Below are positions 1 to 8,885 of a stretch of DNA of 52,602 nt, one piece after another (position 1 is the stretch's first letter; every line of letters starts with the position of its first letter). The stretch covers positions 1-52,602 of the forward strand of contig JAHHGV010000054.1 in assembly GCA_019359695.1 (NCBI GenBank). Reading direction: 5' to 3'. The position numbers and the translations under genes are program-made. The notes beneath the pieces were generated by a model. That model saw only the letters and a program-made list of their open reading frames with translations, did no database searches and was not told the origin of the DNA. The stretch comes from Brasilonema angustatum HA4187-MV1. GTDB lineage: Bacteria > Cyanobacteriota > Cyanobacteriia > Cyanobacteriales > Nostocaceae.

Positions 1-8
1 TATTTAAG

Positions 9-47
9 GAGGAGAAAGCGGTTGCCGATGGCAACCGCTTTCTCCTC
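9..47. terminator. Perfect 18-bp hairpin, probable terminator of the gene left of the window
   Basis: Arms 9-26 and 30-47 are exact reverse complements around a 3-base loop. No U-tract follows on the plus strand, so it is either a factor-assisted or bidirectional terminator, or a small dispersed palindrome. The gene it would serve lies outside the window. Confidence 0.6.
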
Positions 48-51
48 ACCT

Positions 52-70
52 CAAAATGATTATCATTATT
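52..70 (-). promoter_or_regulatory. Putative Fur box
   Basis: Read on the minus strand, these 19 bases match the classical Fur consensus GATAATGATAATCATTATC at 16 of 19 positions (direct comparison with the remembered consensus). It sits just after the hairpin at 9-47 and 167 bases before pheT. No iron-related gene is visible in the window, so the target could be a gene to the left transcribed leftward. Functional binding is inference. Confidence 0.4.
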
Positions 71-236
71 GTAAAAACCTGGCTTCTTTGTTTTTATTGA
101 TTAATTTATTCTTTGGAAGTCCCTAAAACAGCTTTTGTGTGCATAATTCCAAAATGTGTGAGGAACTTCGTGGAATAGTTCTAGAATAGTCTATGCATTA
201 ATTTAGCTTAGATTTCAGACAAGGCAACACAAGACC

Positions 237-2669
237 ATGCGTATCTCACTGAAATGGTTGCAAGAACTAGTGGAGTTGAAACTTAGCCCAGAAGAATTAG
301 CAGAAACGCTGACACTATCTGGGTTTGAGGTAGAAGATATTGAAGATCGCCGCACTTGGGCTGCAGGTGTTGTTGTCGGGAAAGTGCTGGAACGACAACC
401 GCATCCCAACGCCGACAAATTAAGTGTTTGCCAAGTCGATATCGGTACGGATGAAACTTTAAATATCGTTTGTGGTGCTTCCAATGTCCGGGCAGATATT
501 TACGTACCCGTAGCAACTGTAGGCACTTACTTACCAAACATCGATTTAAAAATAAAACCCGCGAAACTGCGAGGAGTTCCATCACAGGGGATGATTTGTT
601 CCCTCAAGGAACTGGGTTTGCCCAATGATGTAGACGGGATTTATATTTTTCCTCAAGATAACTTGGCACTTGGTAGCGATGTGCGTCCACTGTTAGGTTT
701 AGATGATGTGATTTTAGATGTCACCGCAACTGCTAACCGTGCTGACGCCTTATGTATGGTTGGTATCGCGCGGGAAGTCACAGCCCTGACAGGGGCAAAG
801 CTAACACTTCCCGAACCAGGTGAAGTTTCGATTTCCAATGGTGGGTTTAATTTAACTTTAAAAATTGCTGATACACAAGCTTGCCCAGCATATATTGGCA
901 CGGTGATTGACCAGGTAAAAATTGCACAATCACCTGAGTGGCTGCAACAGCGCTTGCGTGCTGCTGGAGTGCGACCCATCAATAATATTGTAGATATTAC
1001 TAACTACGTGATGTTGGAATGGGGACAGCCACTACACGCTTTTGACGCTAACCGTTTACAATCCGTTGCTGGAGGTGAAAATCTCGCGATTGGTGTCCGC
1101 TTCGCCAACGCTGGGGAAACTCTCAAAACTCTCGATGGACAAACTCGTACTCTATCTACACAAAATTTGCTGATCACCGCTAATGATAAACCTGTTGCGA
1201 TCGCAGGAGTTATGGGTGGCGAAGAAACCGAAGTCCATGATGGAACTCAAAAGCTAGTTTTAGAAGCAGCGCTATTTGATTCAGTCGCAATTCGCCGTTC
1301 TTCCCGTAGTGTCGGTTTAAGAAGCGAGTCCTCCGGAAGATACGAACGGGGAGTCAACCGCGCTGAGTTGGAAGTCGCAACTCGTCGTGCGTTATCGCTG
1401 ATTACCGAACTGTCTGGAGGAGTGATAGTACATCAAGAAATTAATGATTCTCGTCCTGATCGTTCTACCTGGTCGCGTTCGATTGAATTACGCTTAGACC
1501 GAGTCAACCAGGTTCTCGGACCAATCGATTTAGATGAGCAAACAGGAGAAATCCAAGGCGAAGATGTTGAACGCATTCTCACAGCATTGGGATGTCAGCT
1601 AACTTCCATACCCGACCATAGGTGGATGGTTTCCGTACCTCCCTATCGTTACCGCGACTTAGAACGGGAAATAGACTTAGTTGAAGAAATTGCTCGTCTC
1701 TACGGCTATGATCGCTTTTGCGATACCTTGCCAGACAAGGCAGAAGCAGGTTATTTGCCTGTTGATCAAGAATTGGTTCGCAAGTTACGAGCACTATTGC
1801 GAGCAGAAGGATTGACAGAATTAATCCACTATTCCTTGGTAAAACCTGGGGAAGATAGACAAATTGTCCTGGCAAATCCCTTATTTGTTGAATATTCGGC
1901 GTTGCGAACTGACTTGATATCGGGATTAATTGATGCATTTCAATACAACCTCGAACGGGGTAATGGTTCGCTGAACGGCTTTGAAATTGGACGAATTTTC
2001 TGGCAAGAAGAGGGTTTGCAAGAAGCAGACGCCATTGCTGGGATTATGGGAGGCGATATTTCCTCCAGCAAGTGGACAAGAAGCGATCGCCCGCAACCTA
2101 TGACCTGGTTTGAAGCCAAAGGTATTTTAGAAAATGTGTTTCAACAGTTTGGCTTGCAGGTAGAATATCAACCTGATTGCAGAGATTCCCGCTTGCACCC
2201 AGGACGCACAGCTTCCCTATGGCTAGGAGGTAATAGGCTTGGTGTGTTTGGGCAATTGCATCCCCAACTGCGGCAACAAAAAGGTTTACCAGATTCAGTC
2301 TACCTGTTCCAGTTGGATCTAGATGTGCTTTTGGATTCTCTAGACGATGATAAAATCTTAGTACGACAATTCCACCCTTACTCCACTTATCCAGCCGCAG
2401 ACCGAGATATTGCTTTCTTTGCGCCTATTAAAGTGAGTGTTGCCGAAATAGAAAAAGTCATCACCAAAGCAGGTAAAGAATTACTCGAATCTGTAGAATT
2501 GTTTGATGAATATCGCGGAGAGCATGTGCCCCAAGGACAGCGGAGTTTGGCATTTCGCTTGATTTATCGGACAAGCGATCGCACCCTCACCGATAACGAA
2601 GTTGAACCAGTACATAATAAAGTCCGCGAAGCCCTAGCGGAGAAATTTGGCGTAACTTTGAGGAGTTAA
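237..2669 (+). CDS. pheT: Phenylalanine-tRNA ligase beta subunit
   Basis: The 810-residue product is the beta chain of the cytoplasmic alpha2-beta2 phenylalanyl-tRNA synthetase, which charges tRNA-Phe. The N-terminal ~40-155 region is the EMAP/tRNA-binding domain ([18 protein letters not shown]). It is followed by the B3/B4 editing domain, the B5 domain, the catalytic-like core ([19 protein letters not shown] near 480) and a C-terminal FDX-ACB anticodon-binding domain ([16 protein letters not shown]). Length is normal for bacterial PheT. The ATG at 237 starts exactly at the conserved MRISLKWL beginning. pheS is not adjacent, which is common in cyanobacteria. It is a housekeeping gene with no sign of damage. 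Confidence 0.97.
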   Translation: MRISLKWLQELVELKLSPEELAETLTLSGFEVEDIEDRRTWAAGVVVGKVLERQPHPNADKLSVCQVDIGTDETLNIVCGASNVRADIYVPVATVGTYLPNIDLKIKPAKLRGVPSQGMICSLKELGLPNDVDGIYIFPQDNLALGSDVRPLLGLDDVILDVTATANRADALCMVGIAREVTALTGAKLTLPEPGEVSISNGGFNLTLKIADTQACPAYIGTVIDQVKIAQSPEWLQQRLRAAGVRPINNIVDITNYVMLEWGQPLHAFDANRLQSVAGGENLAIGVRFANAGETLKTLDGQTRTLSTQNLLITANDKPVAIAGVMGGEETEVHDGTQKLVLEAALFDSVAIRRSSRSVGLRSESSGRYERGVNRAELEVATRRALSLITELSGGVIVHQEINDSRPDRSTWSRSIELRLDRVNQVLGPIDLDEQTGEIQGEDVERILTALGCQLTSIPDHRWMVSVPPYRYRDLEREIDLVEEIARLYGYDRFCDTLPDKAEAGYLPVDQELVRKLRALLRAEGLTELIHYSLVKPGEDRQIVLANPLFVEYSALRTDLISGLIDAFQYNLERGNGSLNGFEIGRIFWQEEGLQEADAIAGIMGGDISSSKWTRSDRPQPMTWFEAKGILENVFQQFGLQVEYQPDCRDSRLHPGRTASLWLGGNRLGVFGQLHPQLRQQKGLPDSVYLFQLDLDVLLDSLDDDKILVRQFHPYSTYPAADRDIAFFAPIKVSVAEIEKVITKAGKELLESVELFDEYRGEHVPQGQRSLAFRLIYRTSDRTLTDNEVEPVHNKVREALAEKFGVTLRS

Positions 2670-2767
2670 GCCACAAGAAACAAGAGTGAAAACTAAAGAA
2701 GTTCTTTCCTCTTGTTTGTTCCTGTTTTGTTGAACTTTGATTCTTTGGATTTTGAATTCGTAAAATT

Positions 2768-3037
2768 ATGCCTAAATATGTCATGTGGGGAACTTACTGC
2801 CAAGACGTTCTGGAAAAACGCGCCCCTTACCGTCAAGCACATCTAGATGGATTGGCAAAACAGAAAGAATCTGGTGTGTTAGTTACTATTGGTCCTACGA
2901 CAGATGTCACTAAAGTTTTTGGCATTTATGAAGCGGAAAACGAAGCGATCGTACGCCAATTAGTAGAAGCCGATCCGTATTGGCAAAATGGTATCTGGAC
3001 TGAGTATTCTGTCCAAGAGTGGATTCAGGTTTTTTGA
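2768..3037 (+). CDS. YciI-like family protein
   Basis: An 89-residue single-domain protein of the YciI/dimeric ferredoxin-like fold. Visible family features are the N-terminal MPKYVMWGTYCQDVLEKRAPYR strand-helix segment with the basic-His 'R..HL..L' motif (YRQAHLDGLAKQKESG), the GPTTD turn, and the C-terminal 'ADPYW..GIW..Y.V..W' pattern. The biochemical role of most members is unknown; they resemble ABM/EthD-type small enzymes or binding proteins. It lies 98 bases after pheT on the same strand and could be cotranscribed. Start is the ATG immediately before the conserved first strand. Confidence 0.88.
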   Translation: MPKYVMWGTYCQDVLEKRAPYRQAHLDGLAKQKESGVLVTIGPTTDVTKVFGIYEAENEAIVRQLVEADPYWQNGIWTEYSVQEWIQVF

Positions 3038-3169
3038 ATAAAAGGTACGGTAATCATGAAAGCATTTTCATTGAGAAAAAGTTTTTCATTGTTTAGACTA
3101 GAGAAAAGGTAAAAACAGGAACAACTTCAACTTTTATCTAGTCGGTTGATGAGTTGAAAAGGTGATTCT

Positions 3170-3571
3170 ATGAACAAAATTTTGAAACGCGCATTTATGC
3201 CCAGCCTATTGGCTGCAACTTTAACTGGTGTTAGTTTCGTTCCAGCTCGACCTGCGTCTGCTGATGATAAAGTCCTTGAGGATACAGCCATTGGAGCCGG
3301 TGTTGGCGCTGTCTCAGGCATCATTAGAGGACGTAGCGTGATAAAGGGTGCCATTAATGGTGCTGGTACTGGTGCTGCTATCAATGGTGCTAATGGCCTT
3401 AGAGGCACTCGCAGAGAAAGAGACAAACGCAGCATCATTCAAGATGCTGCAGTAGGTGCAGGCGCCGGTGCAGTCACTAATGGTATTACTAACGGTGGTA
3501 GAGGTACCTTTGGCAGTGCAGCAACAGGTGCAGCAACAGGTGTAATTATCAATCAAATCAGAAAGAAATAG
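3170..3571 (+). CDS. Exported glycine-zipper-like protein
   Basis: 133 residues. Residues 1-~31 form a typical signal peptide: basic MNKILKR, hydrophobic core, and cleavage probably near PASA-DD. The mature part is rich in Gly/Ala/Asn with repeated GAGxGAxxNG segments, as seen in glycine-zipper outer-membrane or periplasmic proteins. Two similar blocks (DTAIGAGVGAVSG and DAAVGAGAGAVTNG) show an internal duplication of about 60 residues. A purine-rich GGTGAT lies a few bases before the ATG. Function is unknown; envelope association is inferred from the signal peptide and zipper pattern. A hairpin follows 18 bases after the stop. Confidence 0.8.
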   Translation: MNKILKRAFMPSLLAATLTGVSFVPARPASADDKVLEDTAIGAGVGAVSGIIRGRSVIKGAINGAGTGAAINGANGLRGTRRERDKRSIIQDAAVGAGAGAVTNGITNGGRGTFGSAATGAATGVIINQIRKK

Positions 3572-3589
3572 TAATATCGTCTCGAAATT

Positions 3590-3625
3590 AGACCGCCTCA
3601 GTTCAGAATTGAATTGAGGCGGTCT
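3590..3625 (+). terminator. Hairpin after the glycine-zipper gene
   Basis: Arms 3590-3604 and 3611-3625 form a 15-bp stem with a single G-T wobble around a 6-base loop. It starts 18 bases after the stop codon at 3571 and is followed by a T/A-rich stretch. It is a good candidate for rho-independent termination. Confidence 0.7.
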
Positions 3626-4305
3626 TGATATTAGAAGAACTTATTATATAGTTAAAAAATTAAAAATCGGTTACAAAAAAACTATTAGGATAACCATTAA
3701 AAGCTGTATAATAACGGGAAGTCAAAAAGCAAAACTGATTTTGACAACGCACTTTTTCTTGTATCTCTTGAAAAAAGCGACAAGACCGTTTGACTTTAAT
3801 TTGAGTGTGAGATTGGGGTTTTCTGATGAAAACCCAGACGAGGGGAAACTGGGCTAAATCCACATATCACAGCGGTTTGCATGCACGAAGGGAACCCCCT
3901 GTACGATGAACAGCGCGCATGAGGAGGGTCTCCCGCTCTCACGGTGACTGCGTTAGCGTTAGCGTAGCGCCAGTCGCCTGACGCCACATTCTTCAACGGG
4001 GGGAACCCCCCGAAGCTTTGATCGGAGGAAACCTCCGCTCAAACTTCTCTCCGCACAGAAGTGGCACATGAGGGAGACCCTCCTACAGCGCTGGACTCAC
4101 CGTAAGGCGTGGCGTCAGCCATAGGGCACTCTGCCTCACCGCAACCCACTGCCTCCTCTACATCTTGTCGCAGGAGTGGTAAATTACTGGACAATGAGTT
4201 AGGGACGATAGTTCACACTGGCGTTCGATACCGGTGCTAGCTATCAGTCCTCTCGAAATTTAAGTATCTAATTCAGGCATAAGCTGACTATTACTGCGTG
4301 ACTCA
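3626..4305. repeat. Gene-free spacer with dispersed GC-rich palindromic repeat pieces
   Basis: About 680 bases without a convincing gene. From about 3890 to 4140 it contains fragments of the dispersed repeat family also seen at 5123-5217, 26939-27008 and 48040-48155. Recurring words are GAGGGTCTCCC, GCGTTAGCG, CAGTCGCC, CCCTCCTACAGCGCTGG and GGGGGGAACCCCCC. The short reading frames here follow repeat sequence and have no coding character. Confidence 0.65.
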
Positions 4306-5025
4306 ATGACTGTTAATAATCATTTGTGGCTACCTGCATCGGCAGATTTAACTTTGTTGCAGGATGAAATTCATGTCTGGCGAATCGACCTTGACAGACC
4401 AGAAACACAGTTGCAACATTTGACAGCAACCCTCTCCAGCGACGAAGTTTGTCGAGCGAAGCGGTTCTATAAAGAACAGCATCGACAACGTTTTATTGCT
4501 GGTCGGGGTATACTGCGAACGATATTGGGTCGCTATTTGGGTGTAGAACCGCAAGAGTTGCAGTTCTGTTATGAATCCTCTGGCAAGCCAGTGTTAGCAG
4601 ATACATTTGCTCATAGTAAAATATGGTTTAACTTAACTCATTCGCAAGGGTTAGCTCTGTGTGCAGTGAGTTGCGATCGCCTCGTGGGAGTAGATCTAGA
4701 GTACGTCCGCCCAATTTCCGATGTTCTCGCCCTTGCGAAACGATACTTTTCACCTGGGGAATATGCAGTGATGTGTGGGCTTCCTCCCCATCAAATGCAA
4801 CAGGTGTTTTTCCGCTACTGGACTTGCAAAGAAGCATATTTAAAAGCTACTGGAGTAGGAATTGCTCAGCTAGAGCAAATAGAGGTTTCTCTGACTCCAG
4901 GAGGACCAGCAAAGCTTAAAACAGAGCAACAGTGGAGCCTGCTAGAACTTGTACCTGATAACAATTCTGTTGCGGTTGTTGCGGTGGAAGGTTATGGCTT
5001 GAATTTGAAGTGCTGGCAATATTGA
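4306..5025 (+). CDS. hetI: 4'-phosphopantetheinyl transferase HetI
   Basis: 239 residues of the Sfp/HetI type. It transfers phosphopantetheine from CoA to the Ser of acyl carrier protein domains. The two family signatures are present: GVDLEYV (Mg-binding GVDxE) and WTCKEAYLKATG (WxxKEAxxK). The upstream RFIAGRGILRTILGRYL and FNLTHSQGLALCAVS blocks are also typical. Length matches cyanobacterial HetI. It converges on hglB, as hetI does in Anabaena, and would activate the ACPs of HglE and HglB as well as other carrier proteins. The ATG at 4306 has no strong ribosome-binding site. Identification is firm at family level; the hetI name rests on neighbourhood. Confidence 0.93.
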   Translation: MTVNNHLWLPASADLTLLQDEIHVWRIDLDRPETQLQHLTATLSSDEVCRAKRFYKEQHRQRFIAGRGILRTILGRYLGVEPQELQFCYESSGKPVLADTFAHSKIWFNLTHSQGLALCAVSCDRLVGVDLEYVRPISDVLALAKRYFSPGEYAVMCGLPPHQMQQVFFRYWTCKEAYLKATGVGIAQLEQIEVSLTPGGPAKLKTEQQWSLLELVPDNNSVAVVAVEGYGLNLKCWQY

Positions 5026-5122
5026 TACGCGGCTGATAGACATTGCCATTTAATTGAGATGGCAGTGTTGCCTGCATTGCTAACAGCAAGATTTGACAAT
5101 TTTAAAATAGTTTTTGTTAAAC

Positions 5123-5217
5123 CAGTTATCAGTGAGCCAGCGCTGCAGGAGGGTTTCCCTCCGTAGGTGACTGGCGTTAGCGCAGCGGAACCGAAGGTTC
5201 TCCCCGAAGGGTTATCA
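5123..5217. repeat. Dispersed repeat, inverted copy of the one at 26939-27008
   Basis: It reads CAGTTATCAGTGAGCCAGCG, continues through GCAGGAGGGTTTCCCTCCG and TAGGTGACTG, and ends CCCGAAGGGTTATCA. The copy at 26939-27008 is nearly the exact reverse complement. This copy carries about 25 extra bases (GCGTTAGCGCAGCGG and flank) in the middle, which suggests nested insertion. Confidence 0.75.
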
Positions 5218-5385
5218 ATGAACAATAAATTGATAACTGTTGACTGTTCACTGTCGAAATCTCACGCAAAGATGCAAAGGCGCTTAGAAGAACTTTGCGT
5301 CTTTGCCTCTTTAGTATCAACAAAAAAAATTGTTGGGTTTTGCATCTGCCTCAACCCAACTATGTCAATTAAATTACAAAAGCTA

Positions 5386-5509
5386 GGGGTGTAAGGGTGT
5401 GTTAGCGCAGCGAGCCGTAGGCTGGGTGTAAGGGTGTAAAGGGATAGGAATATAAATGCATTTTCCCTACACCCCTATACCCCTACACCCCTATCTTGGC
5501 TTACACCCC
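5386..5509. terminator. Large imperfect hairpin with heptad repeats between convergent hetI and hglB
   Basis: GGGTGTAAGGGTGT units at 5386-5443 face CCCTACACCCCTATACCCC-type units at 5465-5510, giving a long imperfect inverted repeat. The right arm is a short tandem array of ~7-base TACACCCC/TATACCCC units. It lies between two gene ends and could terminate transcription from both sides. A separate inverted pair of GCAAAGATGCAAAGG / CTTTGCGTCTTTGC lies at about 5267-5312. The rest of 5026-5526 has no gene. Confidence 0.6.
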
Positions 5510-5526
5510 CTTTGAATCTTGAGGTT

Positions 5527-7044
5527 TTATGCAACGTTTAAAAAGCCACTCGAAATCAAGTAAGAAGAGTATGTCAGAAACAATCTAGAGTCTATTGGTG
5601 GACAGACAATAGAGCTTCCAGCAAGTGCCTTAAGAGTATCTTGGCAGCTAATAATTGGTCTTTTCGCTTGCAGGTACAAATCTGGAATGGTCAGTCCTTC
5701 TTGAGACCACTTCTGAAGTAAGAAAGGTCGCAGTGTGTACAAAGGATTTTGTTGGGAAGTGACATTTTTTACCAACATTGTTTGCCACTCATCGTAAGGA
5801 ACCAATTCAATTGGAAAGCCAAACGAGTGCATCCACTCAACTAACATCTTTAAGGAGATAGGTTCAGGATGTTGCAAGTGGAAAGCTTTGCCTATGGATT
5901 CTTTCTGTCTTGATAGATAGGCGATCGCCTGACTGACATAGTCTACAGGAGACATATCCAGCATATAGTCCACGTCTGGAAAACATCCCATCTCAAGACA
6001 ACCTTTGATCATCAAGTTGGTAAAATCATGGGTGTTAGATATACCTGTTTGACTGTGCCCTGCTATTAATGGTGGTCTGTGGATGGTAACGGGAAGTCCG
6101 CGATCGCCAGCAATTTTGACTAACTTTTCCGCAACCCACTTCGTCTGGGAGTAACCCAGAAAAATACCTTCCCAATGGTCAAAGTTATCCTGTTCTTTAA
6201 CAACTTTGCCAGCATAAGCAGGTGATTCAAAAACAGCAACACTGGAAACGTAATGTAGAGGTTTGGCTTTGATTGAACTTGCCAAGCGTATGACTTCCTG
6301 CGTTCCCAGAACATTAGCAGTCTTCAATGCTGAGTAGGGATAGACATAGTTCAGCATGGCAGCACTGTGATACACAGCGTCAAGATTAGCTGCCAGCATT
6401 TCAAACCCTTCCGTACTCATCCCTAAGAGTGGCTGAGATAAATCTCCAGGAATAGCAATAATTCTGGGACTAAACTCTTCTTTCCAAAGTAAATATTGTT
6501 GCAAGTTTTTCTTTAGCTTCTGCTTACCTTCCTCAGAAGTCGTAGCACGTACTAAGCAGTAGATATCTGCATCAGTCGTCCGTAGTAGTTCATCAATTAG
6601 GAAAGCACCTAAAAAGCCTGTTCCTCCAGTTAAGAAGACGTTATTTAGTTCCGTGGTAAATTTATAACTCGATGAGGGATAGATGTTCGAGTCTAGAACA
6701 GCTTCTGCCTGCAAATTTACCGTTGTCGTTTTGGAAACAGAAACATTTGTTCTAGAGGTCACTTTGTCTTCAACTTGTGACTCTAAATCTTGCGATTCTT
6801 CAGCTAAACGCTCGGAAAGTGCTTCAATATTTGGGTAATGCCACAGCAGCATTGGAGAGACTTCAAATCCCAACATTTTTTCTGCTTGGGTGATGAGAAG
6901 CATAGCTTGGGCTGAGTTCAAACCGTAGTTTTCTAATGAATCTTGAACATTGATTTCATCAGGTGTGATTTTCAGTGCCTCAGCAAGAATAGACACCAAA
7001 CATGCTTGAATTTCTTCCGCTGTATGAGACTGTTTTGAAGCCAT
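5527..7044 (-). CDS. hglB: HGL release module: ACP plus thioester reductase (HglB/HetM-like)
   Basis: 505 residues. Residues ~8-80 are an acyl carrier protein domain with attachment Ser44 in the sequence GLNSAQ; the usual Asp before Ser is Asn. Residues ~130-505 are an NAD(P)-dependent thioester reductase: [19 protein letters not shown] nucleotide-binding loop, LVRA, and the active-site pair in [11 protein letters not shown]. The family releases a carrier-bound chain reductively, here expected to give the fatty alcohol end of the glycolipid aglycone. Good Shine-Dalgarno (AGAGGTG) precedes the ATG. It is last in the minus-strand hgl set and converges on hetI. In Anabaena, as I recall, hetN separates the two; no hetN is here. 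Confidence 0.92.
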   Translation of the reverse strand: MASKQSHTAEEIQACLVSILAEALKITPDEINVQDSLENYGLNSAQAMLLITQAEKMLGFEVSPMLLWHYPNIEALSERLAEESQDLESQVEDKVTSRTNVSVSKTTTVNLQAEAVLDSNIYPSSSYKFTTELNNVFLTGGTGFLGAFLIDELLRTTDADIYCLVRATTSEEGKQKLKKNLQQYLLWKEEFSPRIIAIPGDLSQPLLGMSTEGFEMLAANLDAVYHSAAMLNYVYPYSALKTANVLGTQEVIRLASSIKAKPLHYVSSVAVFESPAYAGKVVKEQDNFDHWEGIFLGYSQTKWVAEKLVKIAGDRGLPVTIHRPPLIAGHSQTGISNTHDFTNLMIKGCLEMGCFPDVDYMLDMSPVDYVSQAIAYLSRQKESIGKAFHLQHPEPISLKMLVEWMHSFGFPIELVPYDEWQTMLVKNVTSQQNPLYTLRPFLLQKWSQEGLTIPDLYLQAKRPIISCQDTLKALAGSSIVCPPIDSRLFLTYSSYLISSGFLNVA

Positions 7045-7101
7045 TATTTACACACCTCTAATAGAATAGTCTACGATTTTTTAAAACCCTTTCTGTACCG
7101 C

Positions 7102-8769
7102 TTACAAGCCAGTAGAACTCACTGGATGATAGTGACAGTAATCATCTGAGATTTGCAGTCCTTGAAGTTTTAAACTTTGAATGCGGTATAAATATGCTGA
7201 CCCGGTCATGATATGATGAGCAACATCAACCACTCGGCGATTTTTTGGCTCAGCTAAATAAGAACCACGAACCCAGTCATTAAAGCTACCCATCGCTGGA
7301 CCGCACCAAATTTGATAATCGACTTCTCGACCCTTTTCTCCAGAACTAGACCAGCGAGAAGATAATCCTAAATACCAGCGAAAAATTGCTGCCATTTTAA
7401 TTTTGGGATTATTGATTGCTTTAGCGAGTTTTTCTGGATTTCTTTGAGATAAATAAGTTGCAGTTTCTTCCCAAATCCGAGCAATACTCTGACGAAAAAC
7501 TTGTTTCTCTAATTTTTCTCTTTCCTCAATAGGAATATCTTCAAGTGAGTTATAATTTCTGTATATCTCATACAGTTTTTGTGCTCGCATAGGGAACATT
7601 GTTCCTCTTTTTAAAACTTGAAGTTTGACTCCCATTTCAAACATATCTGCCGCTGGAGCCATCATCATGTCAGCCATTTCTGCTTGTGCTAACAATTTCT
7701 TGGTATGTTCAGAAGTTCCAGCTTCAACACACGATTGATTAACAGAACCAGTGACGACATAAGCAGCACCCATCATAAAGCCAGCTAAAGCTGATTCTGG
7801 TGTCCCAATTCCTCCAGCGACTCCAACTCTAATAGGTGTTGAGTAGCGATATTTTTCCTGAATTTCATTTTTTAATGCCAAGATAGAAGGCAAAAGACAA
7901 ACCAGAGGACGATTATCTGTATGTCCGCCAGAATCAGCTTCCACAGTGATATCATCGGCAACAGGAAGTTGAGATGCAAGATTTGCTTGAAACTCACTAA
8001 TAAGTCCTTTTTCAACAAGTTCTTTCAGAATTTTTAAAGGTGCAGGTTGGAGAAATTTACTGGCGACTTCTCGACGAGATATTTTGGCAATGACTTTATT
8101 TTTGATTTCAATTTGATTGGCTGCATTCACGCCTAACCCAGCCGCACGGTAATAAACAATATTGGGAGTCAAGTCCAAAAATGCTGAGGCTTCTATGGTT
8201 CTAACCCCATATTTGAGGTATAACTCCACAGCACGACGTTCAATAGCAGGTTCATTCGGACTATGAATGAGATTAAAAGCGTAGGGACCTTGAGGTAAGG
8301 CTTGTTGAATACAGTTAATAGCTGCTTCAAGACGGTCTGGACTTAAACCACCAGCACCAAAAGAACTCAATATTTTCTCTTTTCCTAGTGCAATGACCAT
8401 CTCTTGTGATGCAATACCACCAGCCATCGCACCAGTTGTATAGGCATATTTTACACCATGAGAGGCAAGAAAACTCGGATCTCCTAAATGATGTGTTGGC
8501 ATGGGTGGAGTTGTCATCAACAATTCCACTTGTCCTGTTTTCCCATTCTCACTAGGACAAGAATAACCTTCGTTGGTGACACCAATTTTTCCTGCTACTC
8601 TTACGACGTAACAAGGTTTATTTATATTCAGTAATTTATCTTTGATGGCTAACTGTTCAAAAGCAACACAATCTAAAGAACCTTTCCAAAGTTCATTGTG
8701 ATTGAAGGAGTTAGCAAAAAAGTTAAGACCGTTATTGTATTCACCTAGTACTGCATCTTCGATTTTCAC
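7102..8769 (-). CDS. hglA: PfaD-like enoyl reductase of the glycolipid synthase
   Basis: 555-residue flavin-dependent TIM-barrel protein of the PfaD / 2-nitropropane dioxygenase-like group that acts as trans enoyl reductase in PUFA synthases. Visible blocks: GAGGLSPDRLEAAINCIQ, AFNLIHSPNEPAIERR, EASAFLDLTPNIVYYRAAG, TVEADSGGHTDNRP, GVAGGIGTPESALAGFMMGA and FEMGVKLQVLKRGTMFP. It would reduce enoyl groups made by the HglD dehydratase and so give a saturated chain. The start is GTG at 8769 (minus) with AAGGGA upstream; this puts the conserved region in full. Only 57 bases separate it from hglB. The hglA symbol follows remembered gene order (E-G-D-C-A-B) and is less certain than the function. Confidence 0.88.
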   Translation of the reverse strand: MKIEDAVLGEYNNGLNFFANSFNHNELWKGSLDCVAFEQLAIKDKLLNINKPCYVVRVAGKIGVTNEGYSCPSENGKTGQVELLMTTPPMPTHHLGDPSFLASHGVKYAYTTGAMAGGIASQEMVIALGKEKILSSFGAGGLSPDRLEAAINCIQQALPQGPYAFNLIHSPNEPAIERRAVELYLKYGVRTIEASAFLDLTPNIVYYRAAGLGVNAANQIEIKNKVIAKISRREVASKFLQPAPLKILKELVEKGLISEFQANLASQLPVADDITVEADSGGHTDNRPLVCLLPSILALKNEIQEKYRYSTPIRVGVAGGIGTPESALAGFMMGAAYVVTGSVNQSCVEAGTSEHTKKLLAQAEMADMMMAPAADMFEMGVKLQVLKRGTMFPMRAQKLYEIYRNYNSLEDIPIEEREKLEKQVFRQSIARIWEETATYLSQRNPEKLAKAINNPKIKMAAIFRWYLGLSSRWSSSGEKGREVDYQIWCGPAMGSFNDWVRGSYLAEPKNRRVVDVAHHIMTGSAYLYRIQSLKLQGLQISDDYCHYHPVSSTGL

Positions 8770-8853
8770 AGTGGCGATTCCCTTAAATGATTAATAGACG
8801 AGACAGAGGAGAGAGAATAGGGAACAAAGGATAAATGATAGGAGGTACGGGAC

Positions 8854-8877
8854 AGGTTACAGGAAAACCTATAACCT
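8854..8877 (-). promoter_or_regulatory. Short intercistronic hairpin between hglC and hglA
   Basis: AGGTTACAGG and CCTATAACCT pair around an AAAA loop with one mismatch. It lies 9 bases beyond the hglC stop in the minus direction, so it could stabilise or partly terminate the hglC message. Weak evidence. Confidence 0.35.
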
Positions 8878-8885
8878 ATCACTCA

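Noticed and set aside
3796-3996. Minus-strand frame across 3796-3996
   Set aside because: Entirely composed of dispersed repeat fragments.
5461-5510. Array of ~7-base units that might suggest a CRISPR
   Set aside because: Units are too short and adjoin without spacers; they form the arm of a hairpin and match heptad repeats common in Nostocales.
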